Of a DNA stretch of 5,864 nucleotides, positions 1 through 5,864 are shown piece after piece (the first letter of the stretch is position 1; every line of letters begins with the position of its first letter). The DNA lies in the NCBI GenBank assembly GCA_024696565.1, contig JAILGR010000248.1:1-5864 (forward strand). Direction: 5' to 3'. The notes beneath the pieces are model-generated. The model saw only the letters and a program-made list of their open reading frames with translations. It was not told where the DNA came from and made no database searches. Position numbers and translations under genes: made by a program. Source of the stretch: Acholeplasmatales bacterium (GTDB lineage Bacteria > Bacillota_I > Bacilli_A > Acholeplasmatales > Anaeroplasmataceae).

Positions 1-206
1 CTCTTAATCCATATTTTTTTAAAAGGAAGGGATACTCTTGAGTTAACAGAGGAAGACAAGTGAATATGGCAAATTTTTCTTACCATAGGGTTTTTATAAC
101 GTTCCCAAGGTGCCGTTATAATTTCAACATCATTGCTGTCAAGCATAAAACGTCCATGAACATCAATTTCATTATGTATTTGACCTGTATATCGAATAAA
201 TTTCAT
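1..206 (-). CDS. Probable glycosyltransferase, N-terminal fragment (3' end beyond window)
   Basis: An open frame starts at ATG 206-204 and stays open for 68 codons to the left edge, so only the N-terminus is present. It begins MKFIRYTGQIHNEIDVHG and contains APWERYKNPMVRKICHIH around residues 32-49 and a basic LPFKKIWIK at 60-68. The start overlaps the flippase stop as ATGA, and a purine-rich GGAAAGAG lies 6 bases upstream, so translation is probably coupled to the flippase. Position in the operon and the general look of the N-terminus suggest a cytoplasmic glycosyltransferase or another polysaccharide assembly enzyme. No catalytic motif lies within the visible part, so the family is not assigned. 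That the gene is real is well supported; the product is an inference from context. Confidence 0.68.
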   Translation of the reverse strand, partial: MKFIRYTGQIHNEIDVHGRFMLDSNDVEIITAPWERYKNPMVRKICHIHLSSSVNSRVSLPFKKIWIK

Positions 207-1741
207 TTTAATCTCTTTCCGGATTTAAGCAACTTCATTTTAAAGTATTTTATAACTTTGCGCATGCTATTTTTATCAATAACATATGAAACAACACCCA
301 ATAATAATACGCTAAAAATAGCAATACATATTGCCATTACAGACCAATTCAAAATACCTTTGATAGGTATTTTTGAGGTAATAAAATATGAAACACAATA
401 CATTATAATTAAACATATGAAAGTCACTGAAATATGCCTAATAAAATGATTATTATTAAATCCTTCAACTTCTTTTTTTAACATAAAATGTTGATAAAAC
501 GTATTTGTAGCATAAAAAACGATAGATCCGCACAATACTAATCTATAATCAAATATAGTACATACTACAGCTATCCCTAGCGTCACGACACAAGTAATAC
601 TTGTTTGTATTGCTGATTTTTTAAACTTTCCAGTAGCAGACACCACGATATTATATGGAACTCTAGCCGCATAAAATACTCCATATAGAATACTTTCCAC
701 CACCAATATTTTACTAACGTACTGAATATCCTGTACATTCTCTGTATATATTTCTACAAAAGGTATAAAAAGAGGAATTGCGCACATGTATAAAAACGTA
801 TTCAGAGCAATCATAGTATATTGGAAAATTTCAAATACATCGTTGGTTTTTTTTATATTGTTTTCTGCAACTACGGCTCCGAAACTTGGTCCAAAAGAGG
901 AATAAACAACTTGTGCTATCAACGACAATGAATTCACCACCATCATGTAAACAGAAAGCACACTTGATTCAGCAAGTCCATATAAAACTGTAATAATAAC
1001 CGATTGGGAAGCCACATTAACAGTATGCGCAACCTCATTAGCGAATGCATACCCTACATTTCGAAAAATGAATTTGTGTCCCCCTAAACCACTTGTCTTA
1101 TCAATACCTAATTCTTGTTTCTTTTTATTATAATAATATCTTAAAAATATGACCTTACATATAGTTCCAACAACGGAAGTAGTATATAGAAAAATGAAAT
1201 GCAAATTTATAACGCAAATTAAAATTTGTCCACAATACATTATCAACGTTGTAATAAGCATTCCTATACTTATTAAGTATTTATCCTGAATCGCTGTTAA
1301 TAATACACTTGTAGTTGCGGTAAAATACAAATCAATCAAAGTATTAAAACTAGTTAACAAGCATGCAATTAAGACAAAAAATGAAGACATGTTTCCTTTT
1401 TGGAAAACAGCAAGAATAAATGAACTCAGTATACATACCACAAGGGAAATAAGTGAAATTATTCCATAAGCATGTTGAACTGATTTAATTATGTCAGCTA
1501 TCTTATCCGTATCTTTTTCTTGAATTGGCTTGTACAAACTATAAGTTGCGGCCGTAGTTATTCCAGCACTAGCTAATGATGATAAGAGTATAATTTGTTT
1601 TATTGTTGATGTTAAGCCATTTACTTCAGAACCATACGTACTAAGAACAACATACGGAACTATAAGCCCCATAATCAATGTTACAACTTGATATATCCCT
1701 TGCCATAAAAAATTGATTTTAACTTTAATAAACTTATTCAT
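203..1741 (-). CDS. wzx: Wzx-type polysaccharide flippase (MOP/PST family)
   Basis: This 512-residue, very hydrophobic protein has about 14 likely membrane segments, roughly at residues 12-31, 44-66, 93-113, 119-140, 157-178, 182-200, 243-256, 262-283, 308-329, 345-366, 378-396, 401-418, 437-455 and 464-487, with a basic C-terminal tail. The N-terminal stretch YGSEVNGLTSTIKQI (36-50), followed by LASAGITTAATYSLYKPI, resembles the first two helices of Gram-positive Wzx proteins. Length and topology fit the MOP superfamily. Its expected role is to translocate the undecaprenyl-linked repeat unit to the outer face of the membrane. It starts 28 bases after the GT4 stop, with a GGAG 10 bases before the ATG, and ends in an ATGA overlap with the next gene. 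Substrate specificity cannot be read. A role as a teichoic-acid or other glycan flippase is possible but less likely given the neighbouring polymerase. Confidence 0.9.
   Translation of the reverse strand: MNKFIKVKINFLWQGIYQVVTLIMGLIVPYVVLSTYGSEVNGLTSTIKQIILLSSLASAGITTAATYSLYKPIQEKDTDKIADIIKSVQHAYGIISLISLVVCILSSFILAVFQKGNMSSFFVLIACLLTSFNTLIDLYFTATTSVLLTAIQDKYLISIGMLITTLIMYCGQILICVINLHFIFLYTTSVVGTICKVIFLRYYYNKKKQELGIDKTSGLGGHKFIFRNVGYAFANEVAHTVNVASQSVIITVLYGLAESSVLSVYMMVVNSLSLIAQVVYSSFGPSFGAVVAENNIKKTNDVFEIFQYTMIALNTFLYMCAIPLFIPFVEIYTENVQDIQYVSKILVVESILYGVFYAARVPYNIVVSATGKFKKSAIQTSITCVVTLGIAVVCTIFDYRLVLCGSIVFYATNTFYQHFMLKKEVEGFNNNHFIRHISVTFICLIIMYCVSYFITSKIPIKGILNWSVMAICIAIFSVLLLGVVSYVIDKNSMRKVIKYFKMKLLKSGKRLK
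213..220 (-). promoter_or_regulatory. Ribosome binding site for the left partial gene
   Basis: GGAAAGAG on the minus strand sits 6 bases before ATG 206. It lies inside the last codons of the flippase gene and supports this start in an ATGA overlap, which favours translational coupling. Confidence 0.6.
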
Positions 1742-1751
1742 CGAATTACTA

Positions 1752-1755
1752 CTCC
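1752..1755 (-). promoter_or_regulatory. Ribosome binding site for the flippase
   Basis: GGAG on the minus strand lies 10 bases before the flippase ATG at 1741, within the 28-base gap after the GT4 stop. The core is short and the spacing slightly long, so it is a moderate site. Confidence 0.5.
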
Positions 1756-1769
1756 AAGTACCACTGCAA

Positions 1770-2933
1770 CTATCTTAAGCAACCAAAAAAATCCAAGTAA
1801 AATTTGTGTCTTTTTGATTCAATATTTTTACAATTATATGCTTTAGCATGTTCAAAATTATTCTTTGCCTGTAAAAGAGATTCTTCTTTTGAAGAGATTT
1901 GCAATAATTTTTTTTCTATTCTTTCTGGCATGTTAGTTTTTCTATATACATATTTTTTTTCAATCAATTCTGGTATCCCGGCTGTTTTTGCTCCAATACA
2001 TGGTAATCCTCTACTCATTGCTTCCACCATCGCTCTAGGCAATCCCTCTTGCAGACTAGGTTGAATATATATATCTATAGAATCAAGCCACTCAAAAACA
2101 CTTTGATGAGATAGTTTACCAAGAAACTGTACTTGCTTTTTTATTCCAAGTTTACACGCATACGTCTTTAAATTGGCATTATTTCCTTGCCCCGCCAATT
2201 GATAAACGAAATTAGTGTATCCATTATCCTTTAACCGTTTTATTGCTTTCATTACATACTGCTGTCCTTTATATTTTACATCAACAGCTGCAGCAGTCCC
2301 TATTATTATATTATCCTTTTCTTGCTTAATCTTACTTATTCTATTATCTAAAACATAAGAATCGACATCCATAAGTTTTACATTCGATAACCCGATATGC
2401 TTCCCATAGGTAGGATACCTTTTTTGTAAATAGTCTAATGTTACATAATGAACATAATCTGCCTTCAAAATGTCTTGTTTACACATCAGTTCTAATGGTG
2501 CTGCTATTATTTTCCCTTTAACGCTATGATTCCAAAATGCGTCCCATTGTACTCCGCCTATTTCTGCTAAGTATACCTTATGATATTTTCTTGCCGCTTT
2601 ACATACCCAGTGCACAAATATTCCTTGATATCTCACAAATACTTTTTCAAATTTCTTAACGGTACTGTATATTACTTTATATGTAGACTTAATACGATTT
2701 ATTTTCCCATTGATATTTGTTGGTAAAAAGAATGATTTTTTTATATTCACATAGTCATTTAATCTAATTAGTTTATTAGGCTCTTTAACGGGTTCTCCTT
2801 TGGTTAGAGTATAAAAATTATTTGTAAATCCAATAAATCTATCAAACCAACCAAGATCATCAAGATATACATTTCCTTCTATATCGTAGTATAGAATGAC
2901 ATCCGGTGCACAAAGTAAAACATTATCCGACAT
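1770..2933 (-). CDS. Glycosyltransferase family 4 (GT-B fold)
   Basis: This 387-residue protein has typical length and organisation for a retaining GT4 enzyme. The C-terminal half has the clear family signature: GTAAAVDVKYKGQQYVMKAI (212-231), with the basic K222/G223 donor-phosphate region; the strand YQLAGQG (244-250); FLGKLSHQSVFEWLDSIDIYIQPS (270-293); and an EX7E motif with E296 and E304 in QEGLPRAMVEAM, followed by GLPCIGAKTAGIPELIE. No membrane segment is evident, so it should act in the cytoplasm or at the membrane surface, adding one sugar from a nucleotide donor to the lipid-linked repeat unit. Donor and acceptor are unknown. An in-frame TAG lies one codon upstream of ATG 2933, so this is the earliest possible start, and MSDNVLLCAP fits an expected N-terminal beta strand. 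No Shine-Dalgarno lies at normal spacing; the only good one is 39 bases upstream, beyond a hairpin. Confidence 0.92.
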   Translation of the reverse strand: MSDNVLLCAPDVILYYDIEGNVYLDDLGWFDRFIGFTNNFYTLTKGEPVKEPNKLIRLNDYVNIKKSFFLPTNINGKINRIKSTYKVIYSTVKKFEKVFVRYQGIFVHWVCKAARKYHKVYLAEIGGVQWDAFWNHSVKGKIIAAPLELMCKQDILKADYVHYVTLDYLQKRYPTYGKHIGLSNVKLMDVDSYVLDNRISKIKQEKDNIIIGTAAAVDVKYKGQQYVMKAIKRLKDNGYTNFVYQLAGQGNNANLKTYACKLGIKKQVQFLGKLSHQSVFEWLDSIDIYIQPSLQEGLPRAMVEAMSRGLPCIGAKTAGIPELIEKKYVYRKTNMPERIEKKLLQISSKEESLLQAKNNFEHAKAYNCKNIESKRHKFYLDFFGCLR

Positions 2934-2946
2934 AAACTATATTATT

Positions 2947-2968
2947 GAAACAGATCAACACCTGTCTC
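2947..2968 (-). promoter_or_regulatory. RNA hairpin between the SD-like sequence and the GT4 start
   Basis: On the minus strand GAGACAGGT pairs with ATCTGTTTC around a GTTG loop. This gives 9 base pairs including two G-U wobbles; the wobbles mean the stem forms better in the minus-strand transcript than in the plus-strand copy. No T-tract follows it, so it is not an intrinsic terminator. It ends 13 bases before the GT4 ATG, and AAGGGAG lies 4 bases upstream of it. It may influence GT4 translation. The stem is modest, and its function is an inference. Confidence 0.4.
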
Positions 2969-2972
2969 GAAA

Positions 2973-2979
2973 CTCCCTT
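2973..2979 (-). promoter_or_regulatory. Displaced Shine-Dalgarno-like sequence upstream of GT4
   Basis: AAGGGAG on the minus strand is a good ribosome-binding core but lies 39 bases before the GT4 ATG, much too far for direct use. It is the only strong purine motif in the 77-base gap after the acyltransferase stop. It could serve GT4 through the intervening hairpin, serve a short GTG-initiated reading frame at 2961, or be fortuitous. Confidence 0.35.
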
Positions 2980-3010
2980 CTTAAATCATCCGTTATTGCT
3001 TAAAAAATTA

Positions 3011-3694
3011 TTATCTATCATGTGTCCAACGAATATTTTTTCTTATCACCCTAACGGGTGAACCAACATATATACAATTATTATTATCTAGATGTTTATT
3101 AACTAAACTATTCGCACCAATTACGCACCCACTAGGTACTTTTGCTCCTTTAAATATTAAACATTTCTGTGCTAACCACACATTATTGTTAATTGTTATA
3201 TCCCTTGCTTCATTGAGTCTATTCTGGTTCATATCAAAAATTGCATGTCCATCGCTTGTCCTGATTTCTACCCCATATGAAACCAAACATCCATTTCCAA
3301 TCTTCAGTTTTGTTCCTTCTAAACACGTCAAATTACTTTCGCCAAAATTTCCGTTTTTTCCAATAATAATTTTGTTTTTGTTATCCCAACAAGATAATTT
3401 TGTTTTTGTAAAATGAGTGTATTCTCTAATATCTATTACATTATTATCGCCTATAATCTCAATATTTATTCTTTTAGCAACACCACCTGGCATATACCGA
3501 ACAACATTATTATTGCCTAATATTTTTATTCTGCTATTTAATAACAATCCTCTAATATCAATTGTGTTATTCTTTCCTTTTACTATTCTACGATTAACAA
3601 ACAGCAAGAAAAACATTTTTCTGATAATAGCATAAAAAAAAGCATTTTCTGTAAAAATTTTTGAATTCAAAAAGTCTCGCTTATACTTTTTCAT
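3011..3694 (-). CDS. Left-handed beta-helix (hexapeptide) acyltransferase, probable sugar O-acetyltransferase
   Basis: This 227-residue protein (from ATG 3694) is built of hexapeptide-type repeats. The N-terminal part has recurring GxNN turns: GKNN (about 40), GNNN (60) and GDNN (83), each about one helix coil apart. The C-terminal half carries the acyltransferase core: IGNGCLVSYGVEIRTSDGHAIFD (132-154), where H150 is the likely catalytic base; INNNVWLAQKCLIFKGAKVPSGCVIGANSLVNK (168-200); and the closing YVGSPVRVIRK (209-219). Members of this superfamily usually transfer acetyl from acetyl-CoA, so decoration of a repeat-unit sugar in the cytoplasm is likely; acceptor and acyl group are inferred. 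A hydrophobic patch at 19-34 may touch the membrane. A longer frame from a TTG at 3742 would overlap the polymerase by 29 bases. I chose ATG 3694 because GTGAGG lies 5 bases before it and it follows the polymerase stop by 19 bases. Confidence 0.88.
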   Translation of the reverse strand: MKKYKRDFLNSKIFTENAFFYAIIRKMFFLLFVNRRIVKGKNNTIDIRGLLLNSRIKILGNNNVVRYMPGGVAKRINIEIIGDNNVIDIREYTHFTKTKLSCWDNKNKIIIGKNGNFGESNLTCLEGTKLKIGNGCLVSYGVEIRTSDGHAIFDMNQNRLNEARDITINNNVWLAQKCLIFKGAKVPSGCVIGANSLVNKHLDNNNCIYVGSPVRVIRKNIRWTHDR

Positions 3695-3699
3695 AATAT

Positions 3700-3705
3700 C
3701 CTCAC
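3700..3705 (-). promoter_or_regulatory. Ribosome binding site deciding the acyltransferase start
   Basis: GTGAGG on the minus strand lies 5 bases before ATG 3694 and just after the polymerase stop codon. It favours this start over the upstream TTG at 3742. Confidence 0.65.
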
Positions 3706-3713
3706 ATACATAT

Positions 3714-4901
3714 TTATTCAAAACCCATCCTTGTACTGACAAAAAAATTATCTACAAAATCTGCAAAATAGCCCTTAATGATAACATCAAAAATAAACCA
3801 ACCTAAACATATTGAAAAAACAAAAAAAACTATCATAATTCTTTTTCTTTTACATATATAATCTCTATAACAATTAACTCCAAGATGTAAAATAGCTATC
3901 AAAGTCACGTCTCTAATTAATCGATAAAAAGTAGCATTTACAATTACAAGAGGAAAGAAAAAAGCCGATAGCATTAATATATCAAATATTCCTTTAGACT
4001 TATCAAATGTAAGAAATGAATTCCTCGCTTCTAATTCATAAATCGAATCATCCTTTATCTGTAAATATAACAAAACTTCTTCATTAAAAACCCTTTTTCT
4101 CCAATAAACAATCGCAACTATCGCAATTGTCAAAATCATCAAAGATGCTAAAGGACTAAATCCAGTAACTGTTGAATAGCGAGGAGCATAAATAGTGTTA
4201 ACTTCTGTTCCAAGGAGAGAAATAAATGCATTAAACATTGATGTCATCATAACATTTTGTCTGAAAATTATCAAAATGAGTGACATTAAAGACACTATTC
4301 CAAAAAACGATTTATAGAATGTTGATCTTCTACTATTTAGTAAAGATGAATGTATCAAAAGAAATATCAAATACAATAAGAAGGAAACATGAATAGTGGC
4401 TGCTATACAAACAACAAAAAATTCTTTTACATTTGCCTTCTTGCTTTGATTATTGGTTGTCGGGAAAATATGTACTAAAACAGCCATTGCACATAAATTT
4501 TTCATCTGTCCAGATACTGGAAGAATAAAATATATCATATACGCCACAATGATTAAGTTTAAATTTGCTCCCATTTTTCGAGCAACGCAAAAAATAGAAA
4601 TAAGAGACCCTGCTACAACCACAAAATGAAATTGAGTAAACGTTAGACCTATTATTTTACATAATTCATTTATCAATCTAAACCCAAACTCAAATCTTGA
4701 AATAAGAGTTGTGTTCTCATATAATATTTCATAATTTCGTAAATCATAGCCAACGACACTTCCATTATATTCTATTCCTGCAGCAAACAATACCATAAAC
4801 ATGGCAGAAACAATAGTAATAATATTGTTTTTGCGTCCTTCAATTACACATAGAATATTACATACTATTATTATTATATAAACGACTCCAAGTAGATTCA
4901 T
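3714..4901 (-). CDS. wzy: EpsG-like membrane protein, probable Wzy repeat-unit polymerase
   Basis: This 395-residue protein has about 11-12 likely membrane segments, roughly 3-20, 27-42, 93-108, 114-129, 134-147, 160-181, 199-213, 222-232, 248-266, 305-322, 331-343 and 354-375. EpsG-type features are visible: GYDLRNYEILYE (51-62) after the second segment, EFGFRLINELCKIIGLTF (71-88), SGQMKNLCAMAV (130-141), IHVSFLLYLIF (170-180) and FYRLIRD (325-331). EpsG relatives act as Wzy polymerases, joining lipid-linked repeat units on the outer face, and the nearby Wzx supports that role. The linkage made cannot be predicted. A hydrophilic loop of about 35 residues (268-303) is longer than the other loops. 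I chose ATG 4901 because GGGG lies 6 bases before it and it keeps the first membrane helix; a TTG at 4913 would add four residues. The start overlaps the upstream gene by 44 bases. Confidence 0.85.
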   Translation of the reverse strand: MNLLGVVYIIIIVCNILCVIEGRKNNIITIVSAMFMVLFAAGIEYNGSVVGYDLRNYEILYENTTLISRFEFGFRLINELCKIIGLTFTQFHFVVVAGSLISIFCVARKMGANLNLIIVAYMIYFILPVSGQMKNLCAMAVLVHIFPTTNNQSKKANVKEFFVVCIAATIHVSFLLYLIFLLIHSSLLNSRRSTFYKSFFGIVSLMSLILIIFRQNVMMTSMFNAFISLLGTEVNTIYAPRYSTVTGFSPLASLMILTIAIVAIVYWRKRVFNEEVLLYLQIKDDSIYELEARNSFLTFDKSKGIFDILMLSAFFFPLVIVNATFYRLIRDVTLIAILHLGVNCYRDYICKRKRIMIVFFVFSICLGWFIFDVIIKGYFADFVDNFFVSTRMGFE

Positions 4902-5817
4902 TATTATCCCCAAAGATCACAGAATTAATAACTTTTATATATTTATATTCATCAAGCTTTGTTTCTTCAATTTTCTTAAACTCTATATTCATAAATTTTT
5001 TCAGGTTACGAATATCATCATATCCCAAAATAAAAAATCTGCTACTATCATATAATTCAAAATCTAAAATCCCTAGGTTATTTGTAATGCACTTTTTTCT
5101 ATCAAATACTGCTTCTAATTCTCTTTGCGTTACGCTCTTTTGATTCTCTGGAACGATGTTTAAAATAGCTTTGCTTTTATTTAGAATTTTTAAATAATCA
5201 GTGTATGCCATAACTCTTTTATAATGTCGATTTTTAAAGAGTAAAAATGAGCGGTCTGCACAAATATGAAAATATGTAGAGAACCCATTTTTTTCAAAAT
5301 ATCGTTGGTAATTTAATAAAAGATTTAGTCTTCCTTTATCTCTACCAAGATATAATATATCTATTTTTTCATTTTTTTTATTTTTTCTTAATCTATATAT
5401 ATCATAATAATATGCATGTATTAGTTTCATCCCATACTCACGGCAATCATCTTTATCATAAGACCATTTTTCAACATAAGAAGGAGCATTATCCGGTCTA
5501 AATGTTTTATCTGCTCTATTCTCATATATCAACTTAATATTCGCTTTGGGACATTTAATATGAACCCACCTGATAAGATCAGCGCTCAATAACGGATCCA
5601 TAAAAACTATTGTTTTCGCATTAAAATCAATAATTTGTCTATTAAACCATATCTCAGGATGAGGTAATGATAATTTAAACCAAATTTCTCGTACCAATCT
5701 GAAAAATATATTAAAATCCTTATATGGTATACAAATTTTAAACCCTGATTTCTTTATGGCATCATATACATAGTCTTTTTTTAATTTTGCTCTTACAAAA
5801 CAAACATCGTTATACAT
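4858..5817 (-). CDS. GT-B-like glycosyltransferase of the capsule/lipopolysaccharide biosynthesis protein type
   Basis: This 319-residue soluble protein lacks the EX7E motif of GT4. Its pattern matches, from memory, a family often annotated 'lipopolysaccharide biosynthesis protein' or CgeB-like in capsule clusters: VEKWSYDKDDCREYGMKLIHAYYY (115-138), closing the N-terminal domain; KIDILYLGRDKGRLNLLL (151-168), opening the second Rossmann-like domain; YTDYLKILNKSKAILNIVPENQKSVTQRELEAVFDRKKCITNN (205-247), with the TxRxxEA element and E235 where such proteins have their donor-site glutamate; and FELYDSSRFFILGYDD (253-268). It probably adds a sugar in the cytoplasm; donor and acceptor are unknown. 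The more usual GKK after EA is RKK here. Start ATG 5817 has AAGGGTGG 6 bases upstream. The C-terminus overlaps the polymerase gene by 44 bases and ends in an asparagine-rich tail. The gene is certain; the enzymatic role is moderately supported. Confidence 0.8.
   Translation of the reverse strand: MYNDVCFVRAKLKKDYVYDAIKKSGFKICIPYKDFNIFFRLVREIWFKLSLPHPEIWFNRQIIDFNAKTIVFMDPLLSADLIRWVHIKCPKANIKLIYENRADKTFRPDNAPSYVEKWSYDKDDCREYGMKLIHAYYYDIYRLRKNKKNEKIDILYLGRDKGRLNLLLNYQRYFEKNGFSTYFHICADRSFLLFKNRHYKRVMAYTDYLKILNKSKAILNIVPENQKSVTQRELEAVFDRKKCITNNLGILDFELYDSSRFFILGYDDIRNLKKFMNIEFKKIEETKLDEYKYIKVINSVIFGDNNESTWSRLYNNNSM
4908..4911 (-). promoter_or_regulatory. Ribosome binding site for the polymerase gene
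   Basis: GGGG on the minus strand, 6 bases before ATG 4901, lies inside the coding sequence of the upstream glycosyltransferase. It is imperfect, but it fits ATG 4901 better than the alternative TTG at 4913, which overlaps it. Confidence 0.45.
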
Positions 5818-5864
5818 ATTTTTCCACCCTTAATAACATCTGATTCACTATATTAAATACTATA
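5810..5864 (-). CDS. Possible C-terminal end of an upstream gene
   Basis: Of the three minus-strand frames entering from the right edge, two stop within the first few codons. The third stays open for 17 codons (5863-5813, IVFNIVNQMLLRVEKYV) and ends in TAA at 5812-5810, 8 bases inside the next gene. Such an overlap matches the tight packing elsewhere in this operon, so this is plausibly the tail of a preceding biosynthesis gene. Too little is visible to name it, and an open frame this short can arise by chance. Confidence 0.35.
   Translation of the reverse strand, partial: IVFNIVNQMLLRVEKYV
5824..5831 (-). promoter_or_regulatory. Ribosome binding site for the first complete glycosyltransferase
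   Basis: AAGGGTGG on the minus strand lies 6 bases before ATG 5817 and confirms that start. Confidence 0.65.

Noticed and set aside
60..449. 129-residue plus-strand open frame
   Set aside because: It lies antisense to the flippase C-terminus and the left partial gene, has no ribosome binding site, and reads as a low-complexity A/T-rich translation.
1804..2064. 86-residue plus-strand open frame
   Set aside because: It is the antisense shadow of the GT4 catalytic region, where the minus strand has an unambiguous EX7E motif.
2934..3010. Promoter or intrinsic terminator in the acyltransferase-GT4 gap
   Set aside because: A TAATAT-like -10 can be drawn near 2940-2945, but no matching -35 lies 16-18 bases upstream of it. 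The hairpin lacks a following T-tract.
3186..3635. Two adjacent plus-strand open frames of 76 and 72 residues
   Set aside because: Both are antisense to the repeat-rich acyltransferase. Their hydrophobic look comes from the opposite strand of Asn/Ile-rich codons.
3695..3742. 16-residue N-terminal extension of the acyltransferase from a TTG
   Set aside because: It would overlap the polymerase by 29 bases with a TTG start, while ATG 3694 has a good ribosome binding site and begins just after the polymerase stop.
5818..5864. Operon promoter at the right edge
   Set aside because: The A/T-rich bases offer -10 lookalikes by chance only, and an open frame entering from the edge suggests the operon continues upstream.

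Overview
The window looks like an internal slice of a capsular or exopolysaccharide biosynthesis locus from a low-GC Gram-positive bacterium (Bacillota). I infer this from the strongly A/T-rich DNA, the purine-rich ribosome binding sites, and proteins that resemble Bacillota flippases, EpsG-type polymerases and capsule glycosyltransferases. I cannot name the genus. All supported genes lie on the minus strand, so transcription runs from the right edge to the left edge. The genes are tightly packed. I see no convincing promoter, terminator, tRNA, mobile element or CRISPR array.

In transcription order the layout is: the last codons of a possible upstream gene (5810-5864); a GT-B-like glycosyltransferase of the capsule/lipopolysaccharide 'biosynthesis protein' type (4858-5817); an EpsG-like membrane protein, the likely Wzy polymerase (3714-4901); a left-handed beta-helix (hexapeptide-repeat) acyltransferase (3011-3694); a 76-77 base gap holding a displaced Shine-Dalgarno sequence and a hairpin; a GT4 glycosyltransferase (1770-2933); a Wzx-type flippase (203-1741); and the first 68 codons of another gene, probably a glycosyltransferase (1-206), cut by the left edge. 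The largest stretch without a gene is that gap, so no region over 300 bases is unexplained.

Together these genes make a coherent Wzx/Wzy-dependent pathway. Cytoplasmic glycosyltransferases extend a lipid-linked repeat unit, the acyltransferase probably decorates it, Wzx moves it across the membrane, and the EpsG-like protein joins repeat units outside. The initiating sugar-phosphate transferase, the chain-length and tyrosine-kinase regulators and the nucleotide-sugar genes are not in the window. The sugar composition cannot be read from these sequences.

Three starts given here differ from the longest open frame or were chosen on ribosome binding sites. The acyltransferase starts at ATG 3694, not a TTG at 3742. 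The polymerase starts at ATG 4901, not a TTG at 4913. The left partial gene starts at 206, in an ATGA overlap with the flippase stop. The gene types themselves are familiar. The points most worth a second look are the translation signals upstream of the GT4 gene, the 44-base gene overlap built on a trinucleotide repeat, and two 8-base homopolymers inside coding sequence. I did not find evidence for an entirely new kind of system.
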